DNA of 64,000 nt. It comes from Balaenoptera acutorostrata (taxonomy: Eukaryota; Chordata; Mammalia; Artiodactyla; Balaenopteridae). The DNA is taken from positions 27,338,116 to 27,402,115 of the forward strand of contig NC_080073.1 of assembly GCF_949987535.1 (NCBI RefSeq), read 5' to 3'. The translations under genes were made by a program, and so were the position numbers. Below are positions 20,295 through 36,929 of the stretch, piece after piece; the stretch's first letter is position 1; every line of letters begins with the position of its first letter. Under the pieces are notes generated by a model. That model saw only the letters and a program-made list of their open reading frames with translations, made no database searches and had not been told where the DNA came from.

Positions 20295-23200
20295 TCCTTT
20301 TTTTTTTTGTTTGTTTGTTTTTTGAAGTATAATTGACCTACAACACGATATTAGTTCCAGATGCACAGCATAGTGATTTGGCATCTCTATACATTACAAA
20401 ATGATCACCACAATAATTCTGGTTACCATCTGTCCCCATACGAATTTATGATAATATTATTGGCTGTATTCCCCGTGCTGTACATTTCATCCCTGTGACA
20501 TACTTATTTTGTAAGTGGAAGTTTGTACTTCTTCATCTCCCTCACCTATTTTACTCACCGCCCCCCCCCCCAACCATCCTCCTCCCTCCTGGCAACCACC
20601 TATTTGTTTCTGAATTTCTGAGTCTGTTTCTGATTTGTTATGTGTGTTCATTTGTTTTGTTTCTCAATTCCACATGTAAGTGAAATCATTTGGTATGTCT
20701 TTCTCTGTCTGACTTATTTCTCTTAGCATAATACCCTCTAGGTCATTCCATGTTGTTGCACATGGCAAGATTTCATTCTTTTTATGGCTGAGTAATATTC
20801 TATTAGATAAATAGATAGTTGATAGATAGATAGACAGATACCACATCTTCTTTATCCATTTATCCACTGATGGACACTTATGTTGCTACTGTATCTTGGC
20901 TATTGTGAATAATGCTACAGTGAGCATAGGGGTGCATATATGTTTTTGAGCTAATGTTTCTGTTTTTGTCAGAAAAATACCCAGAAGTGGAATTGCTGGA
21001 TTACATGGTAGGTCTATTTGTAATTTTTTGAGGAACCTTCATACTATTTTCCATAACAGCTGTACCAATCTGCATTCCTACTAACAGTGCACAGAGATCC
21101 CTTTCCTCCACGTCCTCGCTAACGCCAACGGTTGCTTTTGTTGTCTTTTTGATAGTAGCCATTCTGACAGGTTGAGGTGATATCTCATTGTGGTTTTAAT
21201 TTGCATTTTCCTGCTGATTAGTGATGTTGGGAATCTTTTCCTGTGGCTGATGGACATCTGTATGAGTTCTTAGGAAAATTTTCTATTTAGGACCTCTGCT
21301 TTTTTAAAAATTTATTTATAAATTTATTTATTTATTCATTTATTTTTGGCTTCATTGGGTCTTCGTTGCTGCACGCAGGCTTTCTCTAGTTGCGGTGAGT
21401 GGGGGCTACTCTTCGTTGCGGTGCATGGGCTTCTCATTGCGGTGGCTTCTCTTGTTGTGGAGCATGGGATCTAGGTGTGCAGGCTTCAGTAGTTGTGGCA
21501 CGTGGGCTCAGTAGTTGTGGCTCACGGGCTCTAGAGTGCAGGTTCAGTAGTTGTAGCACATGGGCTTAGTTCCTCTATGGCATGTGGGATCTTCCCAAAC
21601 CAGGGCTTGAACCCGTGTTCCCTGCACTGGCAGGCGGATTCTTAACCACTGTGCTACCAGGGAGGTCCCCTCTGCTTATTTTTAAATTAAGTTTTTTTGT
21701 TTTTTGTTTTTGTTTGATGTTGAATAGTATGAGTTTTTGAATATTAACTCCTTATCAGATATATCATTTGCAAATATCTTCTGCCATTCAGTAGGCCAGT
21801 TTTTTGTTTTGTTGATAGCTTTTTTTTTTCCTGTGCAAAAGCTTTTTAGTTTGATGTAGTGCCATTTGTGTATTTTTGCTTTTGTTTTCCTTGCCTCAGG
21901 AGACAGAGCCCCCCCCCCAAAATATTGCTGAGACCAGTATCAAAGAGCACACTGCCTATATTTTTTCTAGGTGTTTTATGGTTTTCAGGTCTTTAATCCA
22001 TTTTGAGTTTATTCTTGTATGTGGGATGAGAAAGTAGTCTAGTTAGATTCTTTTGCATGTAGCTGTCCAGTTTTCCCAACATTGTTTATTGAAGAAGCTG
22101 TCTTTTCCTCATTGTATATTCTTGCCTCCTTTGTCATAGATTAATTATCCTGTTAGCATGTGTTTATTTCTGGGCTCTCTATTCTGTTCCATTGATCTAT
22201 GTGTCTCTCTTTATGGCAGTACCATACCATTTTGATTACTGTAGTTTTGTAGTATAGTTTGAAATCAGGGAGCTTTCTTCTTCTTTCTCAAAATTGTTTT
22301 GACTATTCAGGATCTTTTCTGTTTACAAACAAATTTTAGAGTTATTTGTGCTAGTTCTGTGTAAAATGCCATAGGGATTTTAATAAGGAACACACTGAAT
22401 CTGTAGATTGCCTTGGGGAATATGGTCATTTTAACTATATTAACTCTTCCAGTTAATGAACATAGTATATCTTTCCATTTGTGTGGTCTTTAATTTCTTT
22501 TATTAGTGTCTTATAGTTTTCAGAGTACAGGTCTTTTACTTCCTGGGGTTAGGATTATCCCTAGATATTTTATTCTTTTTGATGCAATTGTAAATGGGAT
22601 TGTTTTCTTAATTTCTCTTTCTGATAATTCATCATTAGTGTGTAGAAAGCATCACATTTCTGTATGTTAATTTTGTATTCTACAACTTTAGTGAATTCAT
22701 TTATTCAGATAGCTTTTTGGTAGCAGCTTTAGGATTTTTTATATATAGTATCATGTTCTGAAAACAGTGTCAGTTTTACTTCATCATTTCCAATTTAAAT
22801 TCCTTTTTTTTTTTTTTTTGTCAGATTGCTGTCACAGGATTTCCAATACTATGTTGTATAAAAGTGGCAAAAGTGGGCATCCTTGTCTTGTTCCTGATCT
22901 TAGAGGCAGTGCTTTCAACTTTACATCATTGGGTATGATGTCCTCTGTGGGCTTGCATATATGGCCCTTCTGTGTTGAGGCTTTGTTGAGTTATTATTAT
23001 AAATGGTTATTGAATTTTGTCAAAAGGTTTTCTGTATCATTGAGATGATTATATGATTTTTATTTTTCAGTTTGTTAATGTGATGTATCACATTGATTGA
23101 TTTGAGCATATTGAATCACCTTTGCATCCCTGAAATACATCCCACTTGATTATGGTGTATGGTCTTTTTAATGTATTGTTGAATTTGGTTTGCTAATATT

Positions 23201-23439
23201 TTGTTGAGGATTTTTACATCTATGTTCATCAGTGATGTTGGTCTCTAATTTTCTTTTTTTGTGTGGTGTCTTACTCTGGTTTTGTTATCAGCATGATCCT
23301 GGCTTTGTAGAGTGAGTTTGGAAGCATTCCTTCCTCTTCAGTTTTTCGGAATAGTTTGAGAGGGCTGGGTGTTAACTCTTATTTAACTGTTTGGTAGAAT
23401 TCATCTGTGAAGACACCTGGTCCTGGACTTTTGTTTGTT
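20295..23439 (-). mobile_element. Old L1, 3' portion (minus strand), split by a SINE and a younger L1
   Basis: Antisense L1 begins with a T-run and AAGTATAATTGACCTACAAC and runs through 3' UTR and ORF2 (for example GGTAGCCATTCTGACAGGTT-like and GTTTATTGAAGAAGCTGTC landmarks). It is more diverged than the nested copy. It resumes at 29030 after the younger L1 and carries a SINE at 21302-21668. Confidence 0.9.
21302..21668 (-). mobile_element. CHR-type tRNA-Glu SINE inside old L1
   Basis: A minus-strand SINE ending with the complement of its head (GTGCTACCAGGGAGGTCC). The 9-bp flank CCTCTGCTT occurs at 21293-21301 and 21669-21677, within L1 sequence, so it inserted after the old L1. Confidence 0.9.
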
Positions 23440-23639
23440 GGGAATTTTTTTTATTATTATTTTTTAAATTTAAAAAATTTTAAATTTAATTTTATTTATT
23501 ATTTTATGCAGCAGGTTCTTATTAGTCATGAATTTTATACACATCAGTGTATACATGTCAATCCCAAACTCCCAATTCATCACACCACCACCCCCATCCC
23601 CCCACCGCTTTCCGCCCTTGGTGTCCATACATTTGTTCT

Positions 23640-27496
<3,857 letters not shown>

Positions 27497-27559
27497 TTTC
27501 TTAATTGTTTTGGGTTTGTTTTTGTAGGTCCTTTTCTTCTCTTGTGTTTCCCACTTAGA

Positions 27560-28574
27560 GAAGTTCCTTTAGCATTTGTTGTAGAGCTGGTTTGGTGGTG
27601 CTGAATTCTCTTAGCTTTTGCTTGTCTGTAAAGCTTTTGATTTCTCCATCAAATCTAAATGAGATCCTTGCCAGGTAGAGTAATCTTGGTTGTAGGTTCT
27701 TCCCTTTCATCACTTTAAGTATATCATGCCACTCCCTTCTGGCTTGTAGAGTTTCTGCTGAGAAATCAGCTGTTAACCTTATGGAAGTTCCCTTGTATGT
27801 TATTTGTCATTTTTCCCTTGCTGCTTTCAATAATTTTTCTTTGTCTTTAATTTTTGCCAATTTGATTACTATGTGTCTCGGCGTGTTTCTCCTTGGGTTT
27901 ATCCTGTATGGGACTCACTGCGCTTCCTGGACTTGGGTGGCTATTTCCTTTCCCATGTTAGGGAAGTTTTCGACTATAATCTCTTCAAATATTTTCTCTG
28001 GTCCTTTCTCTCTGTCTTCTCCTTCTGGGACCCCTATAATGCGCATGTTGTTGCGTTTAATGTTGTCCCAGAGGTCTCTTAGGCCGTCTTCATTTCTTTT
28101 CATTCTTTTTTCTTTAGTCTGTTCCGCAGCAGTGAATTCCACCATTCTGCCTTCCAGGTCACTTATCCGTTCTTCTGCCTCAGTTATTCTGTTATTGATT
28201 CCTTCTAGTGTAGTTTTCATTTCAGTTATTGTATTGTTCATCTCTGTTTGTTTGTTCTTTAATTCTTCTAGGTCTTCGTTAAACATTTCTTATATCTTCT
28301 TGATCTTTTCCTCCATTCTTATTCCGAGGTCCTGGATCATCTTCACTATCATTATTCTGAATTCTTTTTCTGGAAGGTTGCCTACCTCCACTTCATTTAG
28401 TTGTTTTTCTGGGGTTTTATCTTGTTCCTTCATCTGGTATATAGCCCTCTGCCTTTTCATCTTGCCTATCTTTCTGTGAATGTGGTTTTTGGTCCACAGG
28501 CTGCAGGATTGTAGTTTTTCTTGCTTCTGCTGTCTGCCCTCTGGTGTTTGAGCTTCCCCTGGGTCCTGATGCAC
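27560..28574 (-). pseudogene. L1 ORF1 remnant: coiled coil and RNA-binding domain
   Basis: On the minus strand, 28290-28574 and 27915-28286 give a charged N-terminus, a long heptad-rich coiled coil (around residues rich in E, I, L, with TEAEERISDLE), and the start of the RRM with RDLWDNIKRNN and IIGVPEGE. Sequence through to about 27560 continues the RNA-binding C-terminal domain (FSAETLQARREW and FSTTKPALQQM types) but in frames broken by stops. One break follows VQEAQ and could be CGA to TGA decay. In live L1 this protein trimerises and coats the L1 RNA. An intact copy is not present. Confidence 0.88.
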
Positions 28575-29011
28575 ACACTACTTTGTTTGTGCCCTCCAAG
28601 AGTGGAGTCTCTGTTTCCCCCAGTTCTGTTGAAGTCATGCAATCAAATCCCAGTAACCTTCAAAGTCTGATTCTCTAGGAATTCCTCCTCCGGTTGCCGG
28701 ACCCCCAGGTTGGGAAGCCTGACGTGGGGCTCAGAACCTTTACTCCAGTGGGTGGACTTCTGTGGTATAAGTGTTCTCCAGTCTGTGAGTCACCCACCCA
28801 GCAGTTATGGGATTTGATTTTACTGTGATTGCACCCCTCCTACCATCTCACTGTGGCTTCCCCTTTGTCTTTGGATGTGGGGTATCTTTTTTGGTGAGTT
28901 CCAGTGTCTTCCTGTTGATGATTGTCCAGCACCTAGTTGTGATTCTGGTGTTCTTGCAAGAGGGAATGAGAGCACGTCCTTCTACTCCTCCATCTTGCTT
29001 CCCTGGATCTC
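28575..29011 (-). promoter_or_regulatory. L1 5' UTR / internal promoter remnant
   Basis: About 430 bp upstream of ORF1 on the minus strand, GC-richer than the rest, with a YY1-like motif (CCATCTTG at 28990-28997 on the + strand) close to the 5' end. Promoter activity is not inferred. Confidence 0.65.
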
Positions 29012-29029
29012 GGGAATTTTTTTATTATT

Positions 29030-29485
29030 GATTCAATTTTATTACTGGTAATTGGTTTGTTCGTATTTTTTATTCCTTCCTGATTCAGTCTTGGGAGAGT
29101 GTATGTTTCTAGAAATTTATCCATTTCTTCCAGCTCATCCATTTTATTGGTGTACAGTTGTTCATAGTAATCTCTGATGATCCCTTGTATTTCTGTTGTG
29201 TTTTTTGTAACTTCTCATATTTCATTTCTGATTTTATTTACTTGGGACATCTCTCATTTTATTTGATGAATCTGGCTAAAGTCTTATCAATTTTGTTTGT
29301 CTTTTCAAAGAACCAAACTTAGTTTCATTGATCTTTTCTATTGTTTTTTTTAGTTTCTATCTCATTTATTTCTGCTCTGATCTTTATGATTTATTTCCTT
29401 CTACTAACTTTGCTTTTTGTTTGTTCTTCTTTTCCTAGTTCCTTTAGGTGTAAGATTAGGTTGTTTGAGTTTTTCTTTTTTCTGG
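29030..29485 (-). mobile_element. Old L1, 5' remaining part (continues from 23439)
   Basis: ORF2-type antisense sequence (ATCCATTTCTTCCAGCTC, TAATCTCTGATGATCCC) continues the host L1 after the nested insertion, then stops near 29485 where the copy is 5' truncated. Confidence 0.85.
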
Positions 29486-30094
29486 TATGAATCATTTAAG
29501 TGGACATTGACAAATGAGTAACTTTCTATGAGTCACCAACTTTCTGGGTATCCCCGTAATAAAGTGCATGCTTTTTCCAACTTCCTCTTAACTCAGTTTG
29601 TTCTCATCTAAGGAAACCCAGGGATATAGAAACTGTATAATGCAGTCACACATGCAGAACCTGAGAGGAACCTAGAGAAAGGATACATATGGTAAAAAGT
29701 GCTGTCATTGTGCCCTGTCTGCTTTTTTCCAAGAGCCTCTTATTTTTCATTCATGTACTTTGTAAACAAATTAAGTGAGGTAACTAGTGAGGAAAGGTAT
29801 TGTGTTCTCTGCCCTTCAGTTATTTCAGAGTTGACTGTGTGTGATACATACCATGTCATTCAGAGGAGCCTTGAGGGACACCTGACCTAGTTGAGCAGCC
29901 ATGCCTTTAATAAAACTGCCACAATAAGTTATGGAATTTCTTACACAACTGTGAGATTCCCTCAAAGACACACTGAAAGTTAGTTAAATTTTAATATTTA
30001 GAGCATGGCATAGATGGTAGTGACCAGATGGCTGAGTTGCATGATAATGATGATGATGACAGTGACATGATGACCACGATTATGATGATGATGA
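29486..30094. other. Intronic sequence with ATG/GATG repeats at its end
   Basis: It is mostly unrecognised. ATGATGATG-type triplets occur at about 30039-30100. Confidence 0.4.
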
Positions 30095-30341
30095 TGATAG
30101 TACCTATCATTTTGATATACTTACCATATGCCAAGGACAGAGTTACAATGTCATATATTAGCTCATTTAATCTTTACAACATCATAATGAAGATGCTAAG
30201 AGTATACCTACTTTACAAATAAACTAATGTTTAAAAAAACTAATGCTGTTTTCTCAAGACCACGTAGCTACTGGGTGGTGGATCCAGAATTCAAACTCAA
30301 ACAGTCTGATTCCAAAATGAAGAACTTTAATCACCATATCT
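30095..30341 (-). repeat. MIR SINE relic
   Basis: Antisense MIR: ATTAGCTCATTTAATCTTTA, CTCAAGACCACGTAGCTACT and GATCCAGAATTCAAACTC. Confidence 0.65.
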
Positions 30342-31460
30342 GTGGTCTCCAAACTTTTTTGAACACACACTCTGTTGGTAAAACATTTTGCTGATACCCC
30401 TTTTATATTTATTTATTAATAACTAATACTATACTAATATACTATGTACATAATAAAAACGTATGTAAAGTATGAATGAAGATGGACAAAAGACGAAATA
30501 ATACTTGATTTTGTTATATTTATCAATGATATCAATACAAAAACATTTTTGATATCATAAAAAGGTAATTATTGATGTTTTGATGAAAGTTATATGCTTG
30601 AATATGCTTCAGTATTTTGAAATTTTTGTTTAATGCTTTCTGAATTAGTAGCTCAAAAGCTAAGTTCTGAGTTTTTTTCACTGCTTGGTCATAACTGGAA
30701 ACGATGCATTAGAAAGATCCTTAGATTCAAATAGAAGATGGGCATCACTGGATGTACTTGTGAAATCAAGATATCCATGTTTCAGTTCTTCCCACCAATT
30801 ATGCAAAGATTTTTGTTGAAATCCACCTAGTGAATTGTTGTCTTTTCCAGTGTCAATCTATTGTTGTTCTGCAAATGTTGCATCTTTATATATTTTTTAA
30901 TTTGTTTAAAACTTATTAAAACTCTTAGTACAAAACTTTTGAATACTGATTAATCAGGCTTATAAAATTTTTTCCAATATTTTGAAGAGATTTTTAGAGA
31001 TACGTCAAATATATGGATGCACCCTGATAATAATAATATTATCATGATAATAAAAGAATCATTTCCAAAAACATTATTTGCTTTCAAATTGCTCTCTCCA
31101 TAACATCCTTTTTTTTTTTTTTTTTAAAGAGTTTGTCTTTATGTCCAAGATGCTTGGTGTTTATATATCTTGCTAATTGTGATGGCTTCAAGCCATCATT
31201 AGCTAATGTCTCCAGATAGTGTGCATGGGACATAGTTCACCATTGATGATGATTATCCATATATAAAATATTTTTCTTATTATTTTGCATTGGGGAGGGC
31301 TGGCCTCGTGATAGATTTGAAGAGCTCATCTTTGTAATTCTTAATAGGCTGATGAGGAGTAAGAGGGGAAGTTTTGATTCTGCTGTTTTCTTATTCATTT
31401 GTGCTGATTTTATGTTTATTAATGTAACCGCCGTAGGCAGGGTTGGGAGGTGGGAAACTG
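30342..31460 (-). mobile_element. Decayed hAT/Charlie transposon with a BED-finger remnant
   Basis: The left end reads TGTGGTCTCCAAACTTTTTT, a Charlie-like terminus. On the minus strand, 31126-31206 translates to a stretch with KPSQLARYINTKHLGHKDK, matching the BED zinc finger's second half. The two upstream Cys positions are partly degraded (PCTLSG). Most transposase coding is deleted or shifted. Live hAT proteins bind their ends with the BED finger and cut and paste DNA. The right border is approximate. Confidence 0.6.
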
Positions 31461-31829
31461 ATGGATCTTTAATGGTGTTACATTGTGTTCTCTTCCTGGG
31501 TTCTTTCAGTTCGGGGAATGACCAGAAATCTTACCATATATGAACTGGGTGAACACTGCAGTTCTATAAGAAGGCTATTTTGGTATCAACAACAACAAAA
31601 ATTGCTGGATGACAAAAGCAAGGCTCAAAGTGTGTGACATTCACAATCCAGTTTTTCAAAATATTCAAAGTACAGTATGAGCAAATGAACCTCATGGTGT
31701 TAGGAGGTTGAGTCTCTCAGCATTATCATGGTGGGGAAGTTAAATTGCTATAAATAGCCCTGGTCACTGACATTCCCTGCCCCTGCCCCAAACACCACTG
31801 CCACCAGAGTTAGATCACTCAGTAACTTT

Positions 31830-33380
31830 TAGAAAAACTGTATGGAAATTATGGAAATATCAAACGTATATACATAAGTAGAGAAGTTAGTGTCATGAAC
31901 CCTATGTACCCATCCCTCAGTTTATTAACTGTCACTTCGTGGTCAGTCTGTTTCATCTATATTCCCCATACCTCCCTATTGAATTATTTTGAAGCAAATT
32001 CCAGACATAACATCATTACACCCATAAATATTTTAGTATGAATCTTGAAAATAGAAGGACCTGTTTTTGTAAACATAACCCATGGTACCATTATTATACT
32101 TGATAAGTTAACTTCCCTGAGGTCTCATGAATATTTTTTAGTTTGTTCACTCAAATCAGATTCCAAATAAGGTCCATATATTGTAATTGATTGATATGAT
32201 GCTTGTGTATCTTTTAATCTATAGAGTTTTCTCTTCCCTATTTTAAAGTTATTATTATTATTATTATTTTGCTCGCAATTTTTTTGTTGATGATACCAGG
32301 TCATTTGTCTTGAAGAGTTTCCCATAGTCTGGATTTTGCTGATTTTACTCCCTTCGTATTAGTTAACATGAGCATCTGCAATCCCCATAAACTAGTAGTA
32401 GGATCCAGTGAATTATCACATTAAAATCTGATTCTTTTACAAGAATACCTCAAAGGCAATGTTTGCATTTCTATCAGTAGTCACATAATAACTAGTTCTC
32501 TCCCTTTTGGGATCTTAATAGCCCTCGATGACAATTACCTAGATCCATTATTTTGAGGGGTTGCAACAGGTGATACTCTTTCTTTTTTCACCTACTAGCT
32601 GGAACAAGTTTATAAAGAGAAAATTTCCTTTATCAGCTTTTTGTTTACTCTGAGGTACAGATCACACAAGAAAGGCAAAAAAAAAAAAAAAAAAGCTTGA
32701 TACTTTCTCTTTATTTGTATTACCAAAATAACAGGTGGTTCCTTAGCATCCTTGGAAGGTAGCCGATTATGGTTTTTGTTCTGTTTTGGTTGAATACTGT
32801 TATGATTTGAACATACTTGACGTGACATTCTGTGTAGTCATTATTTTTATTGATTCTCAAATCATCTGTGGCCAGTGTCAGGCTCCTCTAACTGGCTTTT
32901 GAATCCTTTTAAGAAGATCCCAGCAGTCTTTGATAGCTTCCTTAGTTTCTGGTAAGATAAGGGTCTTCATGTATATTACATGCCTCAGACATGGAATCAG
33001 CAGAGGAACCCTGGGCAATTTTCATGGGAAATGGTATTCAGAGATCACAGTCTGGAAATCATTTTCATTACAAGCTTTGGTTTATCTTCCATTTTTTAAA
33101 TATAAGAGTGTGTGTGTGTATGTGTGTGTGTGTGTGTATTTCTCTCCCTTTCTCTTAGATAAATAGTACCATAAAATATGCGCATTTCTCTGCCTATTAT
33201 TTTTTCTATTAACAATGTGTACTGGAGGTCATTCCATATCAGTATCTAAAACTATTCTTCATTCCTTTCTTATAATTATACAGCACTCCATTGCATGGCG
33301 ATTCAATAGTTTATTCCACCAGTCCCCAATAATGGACATTTGCTATTATAAGTAATACTTCAATGAATAGCCTTGCATAT
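31830..33380 (-). mobile_element. Old L1 (L1M-type) relic, minus strand
   Basis: Antisense old L1 3' sequence: AAGCAAATTCCAGACATAAC, AAACATAACCCATGGTACC, GGTCATTTGTCTTGAAGAG and TCCATTGCATGGCGATTC. The run is long but diverged, and may be a composite of two copies. It contains a (TG)n stretch at 33108-33139. Confidence 0.6.
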
Positions 33381-33399
33381 GTATTTTCTTAAACTTGTC

Positions 33400-33510
33400 T
33401 CACTTAACTTTATAATCATAACTAATAGGTTAAGTACATTGCCTGAGATCACACAACTAATAAGTGATGATCTGAGATTCAAACCCCACCTTGTTGTCTA
33501 GCTCCCAAAC
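33400..33510 (-). repeat. MIR SINE relic
   Basis: GTACATTGCCTGAGATCAC, ACAACTAATAAGTGATG and GATTCAAACCCCACC. Confidence 0.65.
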
Positions 33511-34255
33511 CCAGGTTTTTATTTGCTGTCTCTTTATTATCCCAGGATAACTAAAACATTGGGCCTGGAATTATATCAGTTCAGTGTGGAGGTACTGCTG
33601 ATCGGAAGCTCAAACTTTACTTGGTCTTTGATTAATAAAACTAAAGGAGAAAAGGCTATTAGGTGTCAAATGCAGGGTTTTAGGGAGGAGACAACTTTCA
33701 AAACTTGGGTCCTTAGAGGAAAAAATAGAAATTCTTGATGGTGGAAAAACTTGGGGTGCACCATTCCCAACTGTGCTTGAAACTAATTCAGCCTTTTACT
33801 GGGGCACAGACCAGAAGCACACACATCAGTGAGACACCCCCAGATCTCAGACTTGTCACTTGGGTCACCTTTGTTCAAGGAGAGCCACACTCTTTGTTGT
33901 TTGTTTTCTTTTTGGAACCTCAGGAATATTCTGGAAGGATGGAAGATGGTGCTATTAGGAAGATAACAGTCTAGACTATATTCAAAACTCCTCAAATGCA
34001 ATGCTTAAGCACCAAAGACTGTTTCTTTGGTTATTTTTCCTCCTGTCCAGGGTTACATAACACAACTCTGTATGTCCTTCCATAGAAAGGAATTTGGCTG
34101 TCTTCGTAGCCAAATTTGACCCGTGAAGACATTTTTTCCCTTTGGAGACTATCTGGAAAATTATAAGTCAGAATTTACCTCTTCTTTTATTATACATTAA
34201 GTAAAATGTTGGACATGAACTCATACCATCCACTGGGTATCATGAGGGTAATCCA
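33511..34255. other. Intronic sequence, no recognised feature
   Basis: No repeat or plausible exon was recognised. Confidence 0.4.
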
Positions 34256-34400
34256 GAATGGTAGTTCCAAAAGGGCAAGGTGTTTTCTTTTTTAAATTAC
34301 CATTGAATCCTCAGTGCTTAGAACAGTGCTTGACACATAATGATGCTCAATAAATATCTCTTTGAATGTATGAATGAATGAATAAATGAATTGAATAGAT
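34256..34400 (+). repeat. L2 3' end
   Basis: Sense L2 terminus: TGAATCCTCAGTGCTTAGAA, GCTTGACACATAATGATGC, TCAATAAATATCTC and ATGAATGAATGAATAAATGA. Confidence 0.75.
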
Positions 34401-34769
34401 GGATGAATGAATTTGGGCTACAGAAATTTGATCAGTGTTTATATTAAACTTAAAGGATGGCCCATTAGACTGCCTTGTGCAAAAATTACCAAGAGGGGGA
34501 AATGCTTTTTTCTTCTCACCTTTCTTCTTTTTCTTTCTCCTACCTTTGGACATCCTCTCCTTTTTCTAGAGTTTTTCAACCAGTTCCAGAATGATGCTTC
34601 TCTTTTTCTCTACCCTCACCAAAAGTCCAGACTTTAGTAGAGCAGATGTCAGCATAGTATTGTTGGGGGATTGGCGGAGACTAGAGGGAGGTGAGGAATA
34701 TTAGGGTATGCATGATTAGAAATTGATATTCAGGTTTTTCTTTAAAAAGCTTCTTAGAACTAAGAAAAA

Positions 34770-34867
34770 TGGGGGTGGGTGGTGGTGGTGGGATGAATTG
34801 GGAGATTGGGATTGACATATATACACTAATATGTATAAGATAGATAACTAATAAGAAAGAAAAAAAA
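34770..34867 (+). mobile_element. 98-bp L1 fragment with 14-bp target-site duplication
   Basis: It contains GATGAATTGGGAGATTGGG, ATTGACATATATACACTAAT, AGATAGATAACTAATAAG and an A-run. AGAACTAAGAAAAA flanks it at 34756-34769 and 34868-34881. It ends upstream of the usual L1 3' terminus, so it used an internal A-rich end. Confidence 0.8.
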
Positions 34868-34881
34868 AGAACTAAGAAAAA

Positions 34882-36022
34882 CAAAAACAAAGCAAAACTC
34901 AGTCAATCAAATCTGGGGACCAAAAGGAAATACGAAATTTTAGTGCAGTGGAGGATGTAAAGCCTACTCTGGTCTCTTATTATTAATTTCTAAAATCAAA
35001 GAGGCAAACTTCCAGAAGGTGGTCTCTGAGATGCTAAGACTTGGAATGTCCAGCCTCTTATCTGCCATCTTGTGGTCTGCTTGGCTTTGTGTATGGCTTC
35101 CACGGGACACCTTGGATCACTCCCACTGCCATCTGCCCCTCCCCCCCCCCCCCCCCCGCCACCAACACAGCATGTCCTGGCCCCCAGGAGTAGTTTCCTC
35201 TGCATTCCAGTCCTTTGTGCCCTCCCAGCAGAATTCACCTTGCTCTTTGCAGAAGCCTTGCCCCACATTGCCCCTCTTTCTATTTCTGCTCCAGGATTCT
35301 CGGCTACCCATGCTCAATGTCCACTGTGTCGTCTTCCATTCATCCTGGTATATCAGAGGCCCACGAGGCTGACCCAACATTATCTGCTCTTCTCTGGGTT
35401 TCCACACCCAACTTCAAAGCTGCTTGTTCTTTGAAAGGAGAAGGTTTGTGTAGGAAAGGCTTCTGTACTTCTAAATGGAAGTGTGTCAATGCACGCACGT
35501 CCTGACATACCCTCAAGTGTTTCCTACCTGCAGAGTCACTGCTCTTGTGTTTGGCAACAGCCAACTCAGCTGCCACGGGGCTGGTGGCTTTGTCTGCTGT
35601 CAGCCCTCAGTGAACACTCCTGAGGGAGACTGTGGAGTCTACCCTGGGACAAGCCTCCTGGTTATGTGTTATGTGAGCAGATAAGTGTGTGTCCTCTCAC
35701 CCAAGGTTGCCTGTCTCCAAGTTCATGCTTTATGTTAATTTATAATAAATGCAAAGAGGCAGGGGAGGAGGGAGTTCAGACAGAGGGGATCTAGCTTAGG
35801 GAGTGGGAGGGGCCATCAGAGAGAGGTGACTTTATTAGCATTTTGCCAGAAAAGTAAGGTTTAGCCAAGTGAAGAAAGTGAAGGGAGAAGACAGAAGGAA
35901 AGGCCCTCCAATGGCAGTAATAGCCAAAAAAAGAACAATGCATCAGTGGAGTTGTGAGGACTTACAGAAAAATTAAATTTGACTTCTTATTGTCCACAGG
36001 GGCAATGTTCTAGACACAGCGT
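34882..36022. other. GC-richer intronic sequence with a poly-C run
   Basis: No repeat family was recognised. A poly-C run lies at about 35142-35158. The overlapping frames near it are proline-rich because of this run and are not genes. Confidence 0.4.
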
Positions 36023-36038
36023 AAAAGCATGTTGTTCC

Positions 36039-36351
36039 TGGGGCTTCCCTGGTGGCGCAGTGGTTGAGAATCCGCCTGCCAATGCAGGGGACACGGGTTC
36101 GAGCCCTGGTCTGGGAAGATCCCACATGCCGCGGAGCAACTAGGCCCGTGAGCCACAATTACTGAGCCTGCGCGTCTGGAGCCTGTGCTCCGCAACAAGA
36201 GAGGCCGCGATAGTGAGAGGCCCGCGCACCGCGATGAAGAGTGGCCCCCCCTTGCCGCAGCTAGAGAAAGCCCTCGCACAGAAACGAAGACTCAACACAG
36301 CCATAAATAAATAAATAAAAATTAAAATGGAGATTTCTTTAAAAAAAAAAA
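36039..36351 (+). mobile_element. CHR-type tRNA-Glu SINE with 16-bp target-site duplication
   Basis: The head has A box TGGCGCAGTGG and B box GGTTCGAGCCC. AAAAGCATGTTGTTCC flanks it at 36023-36038 and 36352-36367. Its body is shorter than some neighbours (no second CAACTACTGA block), a subfamily difference. Confidence 0.95.
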
Positions 36352-36367
36352 AAAAGCATGTTGTTCC

Positions 36368-36929
36368 CCAACTGCAGACAAATATTACAATGGGTAAAAA
36401 AGCAACTTTCCTTAAAGAGATTTCAGTAATATTCCACGCAGTCTGCCCACGTGCTTACCCGCACATGAAATCAACACTGCTTGTCTGTCTGTTAGGAAAA
36501 GTGGTATCACTCAAATTGCAGGAAATTTACCCTCTCAGCCACTTGCAAAAGGAACCCACACTGCTTCTCTGTTGGATAGAGCAAGGGTAATTACATCACC
36601 GATGCTTTTAAATTATCAGTAACAAAATCTTGGGGGAGGGAATTGAGCCAATAAGAAATATCATTTTAATAAGCCAGAACTCATTGGTGGATGCAGAAGG
36701 GTCTTCGGAAACCTCTGTCCAGTCCAGCTGGTTCATATTGCAACAAGGCGTTGGGCAGTGGCACTCAACAGCACTGATGGCTTTTTACTCTTTGCTACTC
36801 TGAATCTCAGGACAAGCTCGAGTGGGAGGATTTTCTGTTCTCCCCTGTGCAGGCCTAGGGCTGCATTGTGCTTGCTGCTATATTTGGGTCCCTGTATAGA
36901 AAACTTGCACGTGGGTGTGTGTGTGGTGT
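36368..36929. promoter_or_regulatory. Repeat-free block, weak candidate regulatory DNA
   Basis: No repeat was recognised. It contains GGTAATTACATCACCGATGC and TTTAAATTATCAGTAAC near 36586-36622. Function is a guess from composition. Confidence 0.2.

Noticed and set aside
27781..28479. Plus-strand frame of 232 codons with hydrophobic character
   Set aside because: It is the antisense shadow of L1 ORF1 and its flank.
35072..35434. Proline-rich open frames around the poly-C run
   Set aside because: Their composition is forced by the poly-C run and all frames on both strands are open there. There is no family resemblance and there are no suitable splice sites.
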